DNA of 10,410 nt from Mobilitalea sp. (GCA_029974875.1 JARKQP010000384.1:1-10410); one strand, 5' to 3'; shown: positions 1-6,107, counted from the first letter of the stretch. A program made the numbers and translations. Notes: a model not told the origin generated them from the letters alone.

Positions 1-636
1 TGCATCCCTGTAACTATACTCCCCCTCATTTTTCTTTACATAGGTATTCTTGCGGATACCGAAGACCGAAGTACCATCGCTGCCAAATTCAGCAATCAGC
101 GCCGAATCCGGTCCGTAATATTTTGTACTGCTTCCATCATAAGTCCAGACCAGATTACCAAGCAATCCAATGGTATAATCCTTATCTGTGACAGAATCAT
201 ATGCGGTAAAATCAAAGCCGCTTGTATCCGTAATGACACTGCTGATTCTGGCAGCTGCGGAAACCTTCACATATACCTCCTTACTATAGGAGCTGTAGTA
301 CATCTTCCCTTTACTCTTTGCATATGCCCTGACCTTATAGTAATAGCCTCCTTCGGAAAGTCCACCATCTTCATAGGCATTGAGATTACTTGTTTTTATT
401 TTGGTATATCCTGCACTTTTTTGTTTTGAACGATAAAAGATATATCCTGTTGCCTTACTGACTTTTTTCACCTTCAGACTGACAGAAGCTTTTGACAAGC
501 AGGATGCCGTAAGCTGCGGTTTACTCAATGTTATTGTGTCTGCTTTTGCGCTGACCGGGATTGTAGCCATCGATAAAATCAATGCGCACAAAATCATACT
601 GACCCCTCTTTTTACGATTCCCTCTAAATACCTCAT
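1..636 (-). CDS. Secreted fibronectin-III-like protein, C-terminus cut by window edge
   Basis: This open frame starts at ATG 636 and runs without a stop for 212 codons to the window edge, so only the N-terminal part is seen. An AGGGAG ribosome binding site sits 5 nt before the ATG. Residues 1-32 form a Sec signal peptide: basic start (MRYLEGIVKRG), hydrophobic core (SMILCALILSMATI) and a probable cut after VSAKA. Residues about 40-125 look like a fibronectin type III or related Ig-like beta-sandwich, with the usual 'KATGYIFYRS', 'AGYTKIKT' and 'YYYKVRAYAKS' strands seen in many clostridial surface proteins. Residues about 130-212 are rich in Asp, Ser, Tyr and Gly and I recognise no family there. 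The product is probably exported and either free or wall-attached; the anchor, if any, lies beyond the window. It follows the sensor kinase but is separated from it by terminator-like hairpins, so it is probably its own transcript. Confidence 0.8.
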   Translation of the reverse strand, partial: MRYLEGIVKRGVSMILCALILSMATIPVSAKADTITLSKPQLTASCLSKASVSLKVKKVSKATGYIFYRSKQKSAGYTKIKTSNLNAYEDGGLSEGGYYYKVRAYAKSKGKMYYSSYSKEVYVKVSAAARISSVITDTSGFDFTAYDSVTDKDYTIGLLGNLVWTYDGSSTKYYGPDSALIAEFGSDGTSVFGIRKNTYVKKNEGEYSYRDA

Positions 637-773
637 AATCACTCCCTGACCTTCCCTATTTAATGATCTCGATTACCTGTTTGTTCAAGAATCCATCGCT
701 ATTTAGTATTCTGCATATATTCTCCCCTCCCATGTAGTATCAAGGCTGTTCCCCTATTTTTCTTTTTGCAACT

Positions 774-779
774 ATCATA
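774..779 (-). promoter_or_regulatory. Candidate extended -10 promoter for the secreted-protein gene
   Basis: On the minus strand the sequence reads TGCTATGAT, an extended -10 element (TGn followed by TATGAT, five of six consensus bases). The position 17 bp upstream reads ATTAAA, a poor -35 match, so the call rests mainly on the extended -10. It lies about 140 bp upstream of the ATG at 636. Confidence 0.35.
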
Positions 780-842
780 GCAGAAAATTATGGATTTTAA
801 TTACAATTTCAAAATTGGGCTTTATTCCATCAAAAAAAGCAC

Positions 843-866
843 AAAAAAATTCCGGTCATAAACCGG
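843..866 (-). terminator. Possible weak tandem terminator
   Basis: On the minus strand CCGGT pairs with ACCGG across a 5-nt loop, followed by AA and seven T residues. The 5-bp stem is short for an intrinsic terminator, but it lies just downstream of the longer hairpin at 924-979 and could act as a backup for the sensor-kinase operon. Confidence 0.35.
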
Positions 867-923
867 CTGTCAGTAATTTTACTATGTAAGCGAAGCACAG
901 GTAAATTCACTTGCCATAAATTG

Positions 924-979
924 AAAAGCTCTGTATATCCCACCAAGTTGTGTTACTTGGTGGGATATACAGAGCTTTT
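924..979. terminator. Perfect 25-bp hairpin, terminator of the sensor-kinase operon
   Basis: Positions 924-948 and 955-979 are perfectly complementary (25 bp) around a 6-nt loop. The stem begins at the last stop codon of the sensor kinase, sharing position 979 with it. A and T tracts flank the two sides (AAAA at 924-927, TTTTT at 976-980), so it could end transcripts from either direction. Here it would close the DUF1648-regulator-kinase operon. Its stem is unusually long and perfect for a simple terminator. Confidence 0.75.
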
Positions 980-2259
980 TATAACCCCGCTGTCAGAGAC
1001 AGCATCGCACAATAAATTCCATCTTTCCAGCCAGCCTGGAATTCACCGTTATACCGGAGGGCAATATCTTGAATAATCTCCTGACCATAGCCTTTTCGCT
1101 CACGGGAATGAAGCTTCTTCGGCTCTAAGGAGGAATTTTCAACCTTAATGTGAAGATAGTCTTCCTTTCTCACAGCCTTTACACTAATAAAACGATCTTC
1201 CTCGGAACAATTCCCGGCTGCATGGATGGCATTATCCATCAGGTTCGTAAAAATACTGCACATATGGACCGGCTGTATATAAGGTTCTTCCTCCATCTCC
1301 AGGGAAGTATCCAGACGAATGGCCTGTTCCCGGCAAAGCGGTGCCTTTTCGTCCATGACCGCATTGACCACCGGATTACCGCAGTAGGTATATTCCTTTG
1401 TTTTCGCAATCTCTTCCTTGAGCGCATCTAAAAGTTCACGGGACTGTTTCGTATCCCCCTGTTCTGTCATATGGTATGCCGTAAGCAGTTGATTATTAAA
1501 GTCATGCCTCAGCTTTGCCATTTCACCCCGTCTGGCTTCGATCGACTGATAATGGACATTCTCCAACTGATAAAGCTTTTCCAGCTCCTGGAGCTGCCTT
1601 GCCATTTCCTCCTTCCTTCCCTGCTCCATCAGTACATAGAGCAGGATAAAATCAGCAACAAAACCTAGAATCACACCAATGCAGACAAAAAAGTCATTAT
1701 AGAATATCTCTGTATCAACTCTGCCATTCATGAAATAGAGTGTGATCAGCTGGCTGACCGGAAACATAAAAAACAACCAGATTATCCGGGATGACTTTTT
1801 ATAATTAATGATCCTGTTCCATGTAATGAGGAGCAAAATTGAAAGAATCATTACAATTGCAACATCTAAGGACACGAATACAACCATTTTAAGGCTGTTA
1901 AAACTGGCATCAAAAACGGTGCCTGAATATTTCATCAGAGATATACAAAGGATGTCACCAATATATGTAATGATTGTCCATAATATATAGAAGAGTATCT
2001 TTTTCCATAGCTTATCCTTAAAACCTATGACCAGATAAAGGACCGCTGTGGCGATACACAGCCAGTACATGATTTCTGCCAAAATGTCATCCGCATGGGT
2101 AATTTTTATATATGCCGGCAGCAGATTAATCAGCGTGAATATCAAGGCCAAAGTCCAACGCGGCATTTGAGTCCGGCGAGGCTCAAATGCCAGGGAAAAC
2201 TCCATTCCGGTCAAGAACATAGTCAGACACCAGAGCGTGAAATTGATCCATAAATACAT
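979..2259 (-). CDS. GHKL-type (AgrC/ComD-like) membrane sensor histidine kinase
   Basis: The 426-residue product is a two-component sensor kinase that would autophosphorylate on His and pass the phosphate to the response regulator encoded just upstream. Residues 1-212 hold six or seven hydrophobic membrane segments (about 3-24, 35-53, 62-80, 88-108, 122-147, 157-176, 188-211). A coiled-coil-like linker follows (about 213-240), then the phosphoacceptor motif RHDFNNQ with His252, the N box NLMDNAIHA (Asn339, Asn343) and a short G box KGYGQEII (about 389-396) typical of the GHKL ATPase of AgrC-like kinases. A GGGGGAAA ribosome binding site lies 5 nt before ATG 2259 and overlaps the stop codon of the regulator (12-nt gap), suggesting translational coupling. 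AgrC-like kinases usually sense peptides, but no agrB or agrD gene is present here, so the signal is unknown. The gene ends at the hairpin at 924-979. Confidence 0.93.
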   Translation of the reverse strand: MYLWINFTLWCLTMFLTGMEFSLAFEPRRTQMPRWTLALIFTLINLLPAYIKITHADDILAEIMYWLCIATAVLYLVIGFKDKLWKKILFYILWTIITYIGDILCISLMKYSGTVFDASFNSLKMVVFVSLDVAIVMILSILLLITWNRIINYKKSSRIIWLFFMFPVSQLITLYFMNGRVDTEIFYNDFFVCIGVILGFVADFILLYVLMEQGRKEEMARQLQELEKLYQLENVHYQSIEARRGEMAKLRHDFNNQLLTAYHMTEQGDTKQSRELLDALKEEIAKTKEYTYCGNPVVNAVMDEKAPLCREQAIRLDTSLEMEEEPYIQPVHMCSIFTNLMDNAIHAAGNCSEEDRFISVKAVRKEDYLHIKVENSSLEPKKLHSRERKGYGQEIIQDIALRYNGEFQAGWKDGIYCAMLSLTAGL

Positions 2260-2271
2260 CTTAATTTCCCC

Positions 2272-2982
2272 CTATAATATTTCTCCCATATAACGGAAAT
2301 ACGCCGAACGGGTCTCAGCATATTTTGCCTTGCTGACCGGCAGCTCCTCTCCCCGTTTCAAAATAATCTGCCTATTCTCAATCCGCCGGATATGGTCCAT
2401 ATTCACCAGATAGCTTTTGTGGCAGTGCAAAAACTGCTTTGGCAGCCGCTGCTTCAATAATTCCAGGCGTTCATAGCATATAATCCTATCCTGCAGGGTA
2501 TGTATAATCAGCTGATGCCCCTGACTTTCCATGTAACAGATTGTATGAAAGGGAATTGCGTGAACTGCGCTGTTATGTTGAATGATCAGCTTCTGGGTCT
2601 CCAGTTTTTGAAGAGCATCCCAGGCTTTTTGCAGCATGTTGTCCAAAAGCACGGAATCAATTGGTTTTAGCAGATAACCGCAGAGATTTGACGGCTTTAA
2701 AAAAATTCTCTGTGAAAATCTGTCATTATAGCCGGTTACATAGATAATCTGTGTGCACGGACTGGCATTATTAAGCTCAGAAGCAAAATCAATTCCATTG
2801 AGGGACTGTTTCCATTCAATATCCATAAACACAACGTCAAAATATTCCCCCTGGTCTACCGCTTCCAGCAGCCGCTCCGGTGAAAGAAAGCTGCGCAGTG
2901 TCTGGATTTTTGCATGATGCTTCAAAAGCATCCGAAGTGAGTCCAATGCTATTATCTCATCATCGCATATTGCGACTCTCAT
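2272..2982 (-). CDS. LytTR-family response regulator (AgrA/LytR type)
   Basis: This 236-residue cytoplasmic DNA-binding regulator is the partner of the GHKL kinase downstream. The receiver domain (about 1-120) has the acidic pair Asp7-Asp8, phosphoacceptor Asp54 in VVFMDIEW, Thr83 in YVTGY and Lys106 in YLLKPI, so all key residues are present. The LytTR domain (about 135-236) shows the family signatures ICYMESQGHQL, FLHCHKSYLVNMDHI and the LPVSKAKY stretch. The family binds paired direct repeats upstream of target promoters. The start is ATG 2982 with a strong AGGAGG site 7 nt upstream. It is the middle gene of a three-gene operon, 49 nt after the DUF1648 gene and 12 nt before the kinase gene. 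I did not find a clear LytTR binding repeat in the window, so its targets are unknown. Confidence 0.94.
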   Translation of the reverse strand: MRVAICDDEIIALDSLRMLLKHHAKIQTLRSFLSPERLLEAVDQGEYFDVVFMDIEWKQSLNGIDFASELNNASPCTQIIYVTGYNDRFSQRIFLKPSNLCGYLLKPIDSVLLDNMLQKAWDALQKLETQKLIIQHNSAVHAIPFHTICYMESQGHQLIIHTLQDRIICYERLELLKQRLPKQFLHCHKSYLVNMDHIRRIENRQIILKRGEELPVSKAKYAETRSAYFRYMGEIL

Positions 2983-3031
2983 GGTATTCCTCCTCTAACC
3001 ATAACCCTATCTGGATTAATCCGGGGCTTCA

Positions 3032-3517
3032 TTATTTTTTTACCAGCCTGCTCACCCTGATGGTGAAGAATATGGGTGTACCAAAAGCAACGGCCAGAAC
3101 AACCGGAAGAAAATAAACCGGTAACGGACGTGCATGCATGCTGTTATAATTCAGCCAGAAGAAAATGCCTAATACCACTGCCTTTAACAAAATCAGCATT
3201 GTTTTTAAGTTCGAGTACACAATCTCCCTGTTCTGGTCAGTGACCTCTACCGGTACATTCCAAACGGATGGGAAAAGACCAATAATTGTCAGCAGAAGGT
3301 ATAATAATATACTGACAATCGGCAAGATTAGTAATTCTAATTTATTTCCCCAACGGTCAACCTGCCCCAGTGCATTGTAGTGCCCGGGGATTTTCTCCGG
3401 TATACTGCCCCAATTTAGAAACAGGAAGATAAACATGGCTGCTAATATTAGGATTCCAATGACCTCCAAGATAATTTGCAGCCTAGTGTACTTTAATTTA
3501 AAGTTTCTATTTCCCAT
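3032..3517 (-). CDS. DUF1648-domain small membrane protein (SdpI-related)
   Basis: This is a membrane protein of about 161 residues with four hydrophobic segments and a DUF1648 domain. Counting from the ATG at 3517, the segments lie near 14-36, 62-82, 105-123 and 134-153. The family hallmark lies between the first two: 'IPEKIPGHYNALGQVDRWGNK', seen as the pattern P..IP.H.N..G..D.WG.K. The same domain occurs at the N-terminus of SdpI, the Bacillus immunity protein and signal-transducing receptor for the SdpC toxin, but no SdpI C-terminal domain is present here. A longer frame from GTG 3526 is possible. I prefer ATG 3517 because GAAGGTG lies 6 nt before it, whereas the GTG itself falls inside that site. 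As first gene of the regulator-kinase operon it may be an accessory sensor or an immunity-like protein; this is inference. Confidence 0.85.
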   Translation of the reverse strand: MGNRNFKLKYTRLQIILEVIGILILAAMFIFLFLNWGSIPEKIPGHYNALGQVDRWGNKLELLILPIVSILLYLLLTIIGLFPSVWNVPVEVTDQNREIVYSNLKTMLILLKAVVLGIFFWLNYNSMHARPLPVYFLPVVLAVAFGTPIFFTIRVSRLVKK

Positions 3518-3591
3518 TCTGATCACCTTCCAATATAGCGGTTATATTCTTTAAGCTTTCTTTTTTATAGCTTATCTTTTCCTTACTTGCT

Positions 3592-3620
3592 ATTATATTC
3601 CCAGGCAACCATTCTGTCCA
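3592..3620 (-). promoter_or_regulatory. Sigma-A promoter of the DUF1648-LytTR-kinase operon
   Basis: On the minus strand TGGACA (-35, five of six consensus bases) is followed after exactly 17 bp by a perfect TATAAT (-10). Transcription would start near 3585 and give a leader of about 68 nt before ATG 3517. Confidence 0.8.
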
Positions 3621-3710
3621 TCCTTAATCCTGGTCAACTGCTTAACATTAGAGGCTGGGCCAGCATGATATTGCTGATATATAATGGAGCTTAAGCCCGG
3701 TGGCAATTGC

Positions 3711-3962
3711 CTACCCTTCTTTTTTGCTATTCTTTAGAAGTAAATCACTTAATTCCTGTAATAGCTCTTTGTCAGAAGGCGTCATCTTGATATTTGTACT
3801 TAGGTTTCTTCCTTCCGGAGTGGTTATTGTTATGTCAATAATTGTCCCCGCCTCAATGCCTGTGTTCTCCACTGCCTTCATAAACAGCGGGAACTTTGGA
3901 TGATTCTGCACGAATTGGTTCCATGCGCTTGTAAGTTTAAATAATTTTGCCGGATTTACCAT
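3711..3962 (-). CDS. Small conserved-looking protein of unknown function (83 aa)
   Basis: This 83-residue soluble protein has no signal peptide, membrane segment or motif that I can assign. It begins MVNPAKLFKL and includes the stretch AWNQFVQNHPKFP; residues about 38-60 look like beta strands (GTIIDITITTPEG) and the end is a charged amphipathic helix (SDKELLQELSDLLLK). The composition and alternation look like a real folded domain rather than a chance frame, and I recall similar small proteins in Lachnospiraceae, but I cannot name a family. A good promoter lies directly upstream (4011-4039). The ribosome binding site is modest: AGGTG about 13 nt before the ATG. No clear terminator follows. 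It sits alone between the MATE remnant and the two-component operon, so context gives no function. Confidence 0.7.
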   Translation of the reverse strand: MVNPAKLFKLTSAWNQFVQNHPKFPLFMKAVENTGIEAGTIIDITITTPEGRNLSTNIKMTPSDKELLQELSDLLLKNSKKEG

Positions 3963-4010
3963 GTCTTCTTTTCACCTGCACCTTTGTTTTAGAATAATAT
4001 TTATGGAGGT

Positions 4011-4039
4011 AATATATCATATTGCTGGTTTTAAGTCAA
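4011..4039 (-). promoter_or_regulatory. Promoter of the 83-residue protein gene
   Basis: On the minus strand TTGACT (-35, five of six) is followed after 17 bp by TATATT (-10, five of six), which also carries an extended TGA just before it. The start of transcription would be near 4004, about 42 nt before ATG 3962. This supports the 83-residue frame as an independent gene. Between it and the MATE remnant, a bulged hairpin at 4087-4113 lacks a T tract and is not called a terminator. Confidence 0.75.
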
Positions 4040-4126
4040 AACGGAATTCATGAAATTTATACACCTGCAGCTTTTGCCCCCAGAACAAGAACTATCTGAA
4101 ATGATAGCTTCTTGAAGGAAATTATT

Positions 4127-4273
4127 TTATAAATAGATTGAAGAATAATGATAAGTATTAATAATATTATATAAATTATAGGGGATAATGCCAATGACCG
4201 AGGGGACTGACAGCTTCCAGATTAGCTTGCCAATGGGAGCCTTCCTAAGCATTGTATCTTGCTTTTCATCCAT
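4127..4273 (-). pseudogene. Truncated N-terminus of a MATE-family efflux pump
   Basis: The frame from ATG 4273 encodes 48 residues and stops at TAA 4127. Residues 12-40, with APIGKLIWKLSVPSVIGI and PYNLYNIINT, closely resemble the start of MATE-family multidrug/Na+ antiporters, where this segment is the first membrane helix ahead of an 'IFIG' motif. After residue 40 the similarity ends (YHYSSIYL then stop), and the remaining 400 or so residues of a MATE protein are not found in any frame before the next gene at 3962. A full-strength GGAGGTG ribosome binding site lies 5 nt before the ATG and begins just after the stop of the phosphotransferase gene (14-nt gap), so it was the second gene of that operon. 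A deletion or recombination most likely removed the rest. The stub cannot transport anything. Confidence 0.75.
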
Positions 4274-4287
4274 CCAAACACCTCCGC

Positions 4288-5295
4288 CTATGCCTCCTCC
4301 AGGATTTTTAAGTACTTCTTGATATTCTTCAGCGCGAAAAGTCTTTGTATCTTACCATAAAGAAAATCATAACGGAAGGTTTCCGCAGCCATGATGGTGT
4401 AGATATATAGACCATAGAAGGCTCTCCTGATATGATCTCCTTTTGTTAAATCACGCCCAAACTCAGCTTGTTCCTTATAGATGCCCCATAGGTCAGCTTC
4501 CTCATAAATATTGTCCAGCAGCATTACGCTTCCCCCGAAATCCGCCATAGGATCTCCCCAGAAAGCCCGCTCAAAATCAATAATACCCTCCAGCACATAG
4601 TTCTCTCCCTGCTGCTTTACAAATACATTCCCTGCCCATAAATCATAGTCTACTAAGGAAGGCTCTTTCACTCCTTCCAAATAGCCCGATTTTTCCTTTA
4701 ACACCTTTTCATATCTGTCATAAGGCAGTTTGGTACCATTCTTCTTTCCATCCTCCAAGATCATGGACATCATATTCAGAAAAGCATCCTTCCAGGTCTT
4801 AAACTGGCGGCTCTCATCCTCTGTAAAATATCCGAAATATTCCCCTTTGATATGATGAAGCTGCGCCAGGCAACCCGCCAGCTCCTTTTTCAATTCTACC
4901 AAGTTTTCCTTTGACATCTTTTTTTGCACCTTGCTCATGGCTACGCCTTCCAGGACGGTCATAAAGAAATAATTACCCGGTATCTGCTTTTTACTAAAGT
5001 CATAGGCCAGAATCCGCGGAGTCGGAATTGCAGTCCTTTCTTCAATCATTTTAAATACTGCAACCTCCGTGGGCATCGGGTCTTTTTCATAGGTCAGAGT
5101 TTTAGTCCCCGGCTTTAGGGATACCTTCAAGACAATACTGTCCTTCTCGTCCACCCGCTCTATGAGATAGGCCGAATTAAACATCCCACCCTTTAATTCC
5201 GTAATATTGCCCACCCGGCAGCTATCACCGAAGTTAACTTTAGCCAGGTTTCTAATCTGCTCCTCCGTTAATAAATTCTTCGTTATACTCTTCAT
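4288..5295 (-). CDS. APH/choline-kinase-fold phosphotransferase
   Basis: This is a 335-residue soluble kinase of the aminoglycoside phosphotransferase superfamily, which transfers phosphate from ATP to a hydroxyl of a small molecule. Numbering from the upstream ATG at 5301 (337 aa): the glycine loop is GGMFNSAYLI (38-47), the ATP lysine is probably Lys59 in IVLKVS, the catalytic loop is VDYDLWAGN (217-225) with Asp220 and Asn225, and the metal-binding aspartate is Asp242 in GIIDFERAFWGDP. The usual Brenner motif begins with His (HxDxxxxN); here that place is Asp218. I chose ATG 5295 because GGGAGG lies 8 nt before it and only 2 nt before the first ATG. The gene was co-transcribed with the now truncated MATE gene. 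The substrate cannot be read from sequence; drug resistance is possible but not shown. Confidence 0.85.
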   Translation of the reverse strand: MKSITKNLLTEEQIRNLAKVNFGDSCRVGNITELKGGMFNSAYLIERVDEKDSIVLKVSLKPGTKTLTYEKDPMPTEVAVFKMIEERTAIPTPRILAYDFSKKQIPGNYFFMTVLEGVAMSKVQKKMSKENLVELKKELAGCLAQLHHIKGEYFGYFTEDESRQFKTWKDAFLNMMSMILEDGKKNGTKLPYDRYEKVLKEKSGYLEGVKEPSLVDYDLWAGNVFVKQQGENYVLEGIIDFERAFWGDPMADFGGSVMLLDNIYEEADLWGIYKEQAEFGRDLTKGDHIRRAFYGLYIYTIMAAETFRYDFLYGKIQRLFALKNIKKYLKILEEA

Positions 5296-5339
5296 TTTCA
5301 TGCCCTCCCAGAATTTTAACCGTACTCCTCATGTCTAAC

Positions 5340-5367
5340 ATTGTATTCTTTTCCAACCATTGTGCAA
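5340..5367 (-). promoter_or_regulatory. Candidate promoter of the phosphotransferase gene
   Basis: On the minus strand TTGCAC is followed after 16 bp by TACAAT (-10, five of six). The -35 matches only in its TTG part. It lies between the upstream terminator (5440-5488) and the gene start, about 40 bp from ATG 5295, where a promoter is expected. Confidence 0.5.
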
Positions 5368-5439
5368 TCCTCTAATCTAACCTGAGCTATCCTTTATTCT
5401 TACTTTTAAGATAAAGGGCATAAGCATATCCGGGACTAC

Positions 5440-5488
5440 AAAAACGACTGTCCGAAGGTATTCTATTTATGTAAATACCTCTGGACAG
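5440..5488 (-). terminator. Intrinsic terminator of the toxin-antitoxin operon
   Basis: Positions 5448-5462 and 5474-5488 form a 15-position stem with 13 pairs (two central mismatches) around an 11-nt loop. On the minus strand it is followed by TCG and five T residues (5440-5444). It lies 28 bp beyond the restored toxin stop at 5516, as expected for the operon's end. Confidence 0.8.
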
Positions 5489-5515
5489 CCTAAGCAGTAA
5501 GGCTATCATCATATA

Positions 5516-5783
5516 CTAATCTCCATAATGACCTTTACACGAAAGAATCTCCAATACATCACCATTAATCCGGTAAACCAGTCTGTTAATATCATCAATA
5601 CGCCTGCTCCAGAAGCCACTTAAATCCCCTTTCAATGGCTCCTGGCTCCGGCCTGCCAATCCCATCAAAATCACCCCTCTCAATATCCTTTAGCAGCATA
5701 TTGATACGCTTGAGAGTCTTTTTGTCTTGTGTTTGCCAGTAGGTGTAATCTTCCCAGGCTTCATCAAACCATATCTTTTTCAT
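5516..5783 (-). pseudogene. yoeB: YoeB/Txe-family mRNA interferase toxin, frameshifted by a 7-bp duplication
   Basis: Read as it stands, ATG 5783 gives a 62-residue product ending at 5595. Its first 47 residues (MKKIWFDEAWEDY to GRPEP) match YoeB, a ribosome-dependent mRNA endonuclease, then the frame is lost. An exact tandem repeat of GGAGCCA (5636-5642 and 5643-5649, shown on the minus strand) causes a +1 shift. Deleting one copy gives an 86-residue protein continuing LKGDLSGFWSRRI and ending LSCKGHYGD, with stop TAG at 5516-5518. In that restored protein Glu46, Arg65, His83 and Tyr84 fall at the same numbers as the catalytic residues of E. coli YoeB. The truncated form keeps Glu46 only and should be inactive. 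The start overlaps the antitoxin stop in ATGA, the normal coupling of such pairs. Sequencing or assembly error is possible but an exact 7-bp duplication fits slipped-strand mutation better. Confidence 0.93.
5636..5649. repeat. 7-bp tandem duplication inside the toxin gene
   Basis: The unit TGGCTCC (plus strand) occurs twice back to back at 5636-5642 and 5643-5649. The YoeB frame is intact with one copy and shifted with two. Confidence 0.97.
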
Positions 5784-6040
5784 TCATCCACCTTAATGAT
5801 GTCGTGTTCTACACCCTTCCCTGCATTAATAGCTTCCAGGCCTCTACGTAAATGAGCCATGTTGCTTTCGGAATAGAACGGATCAACAGATACCTCAAAT
5901 GGTATCCTCTTTTCCCTGCTCATTTTCTTTGCAAATATGGTAAATGCTGTAGTCATGGTCATGCCAAGCTCCTGGCAAATCTGTTCCATGCTTTTTTTTA
6001 GTTCTTCATCCATACGAATATTCACTAATGTCTGCGCCAT
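5780..6040 (-). CDS. RelB/DinJ-family antitoxin
   Basis: This 86-residue protein is the antitoxin of the pair. Residues 1-43 form the ribbon-helix-helix DNA-binding domain: beta strand QTLVNIRMD (3-11), helix DEELKKSMEQICQELG and helix TTAFTIFAKKMSRE. The C-terminal part, IPFEVSVDPFYSE onward (47-86), is the flexible toxin-wrapping region. The family binds and blocks its toxin and, alone or with it, represses its own promoter. ATG 6040 is preceded by AAGGGGGTG with a 7-nt spacer. Its stop overlaps the toxin start by 4 nt. The frame is intact even though the toxin is broken. It is of RelB/DinJ type rather than the YefM type that pairs with E. coli YoeB; such mixed pairs are common in Firmicutes. 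Confidence 0.93.
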   Translation of the reverse strand: MAQTLVNIRMDEELKKSMEQICQELGMTMTTAFTIFAKKMSREKRIPFEVSVDPFYSESNMAHLRRGLEAINAGKGVEHDIIKVDE

Positions 6041-6066
6041 AATATAGCACCCCCTTTCCTATTTAT

Positions 6067-6095
6067 ATAATATCACTTAGTAAAGACAATTGCAA
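6067..6095 (-). promoter_or_regulatory. Promoter of the antitoxin-toxin operon
   Basis: On the minus strand TTGCAA (-35) is followed after 17 bp by TATTAT (-10, five of six) with an extended TGA immediately before it. Transcription would start near 6060, about 20 nt before the antitoxin ATG at 6040. Confidence 0.75.
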
Positions 6096-6107
6096 TACAA
6101 TGTCTTT
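6082..6107. promoter_or_regulatory. Palindromic operator overlapping the -35 element
   Basis: AAAGACA (6082-6088) and TGTCTTT (6101-6107) form a 7-bp perfect inverted repeat in a 26-bp imperfect palindrome that covers the -35 box. Its position fits binding by the ribbon-helix-helix antitoxin dimer pair and autorepression. Confidence 0.6.

Larger units (their letters stand above)
637..923 (-). other. Non-coding leader and spacer of the secreted-protein gene
   Basis: This gap between the secreted-protein gene and the sensor kinase has no convincing gene. On the minus strand it contains a possible second terminator (843-866), a candidate extended -10 promoter (774-779), a purine-rich stretch (about 721-731) and a 25-codon open frame (656-733) that I do not accept as a gene. 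The implied leader of the secreted-protein mRNA is about 130 nt. I recognise no riboswitch class in it. Confidence 0.5.

Noticed and set aside
979..3526. Complete agr-type quorum-sensing locus
   Set aside because: The kinase and regulator are of the right families, but no AgrB protease or AgrD peptide gene is present; a DUF1648 gene occupies the place instead.
3650..3710. Terminator after the 83-residue gene, based on the GGCAATTGCC palindrome and the CAGCA/TGCTG hairpin
   Set aside because: Stems are short and no T tract follows on the minus strand.
4087..4113. Bulged hairpin downstream of the MATE remnant as a terminator
   Set aside because: The stem is AT-rich with a bulge, and the minus-strand sequence after it is GTTCTGGGGG, without a T tract.
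5595..5783. Short 62-residue toxin as a deliberate gene product or programmed frameshift
   Set aside because: There is no slippery sequence, and the exact 7-bp duplication fully explains the shift; the short form loses Arg65, His83 and Tyr84.
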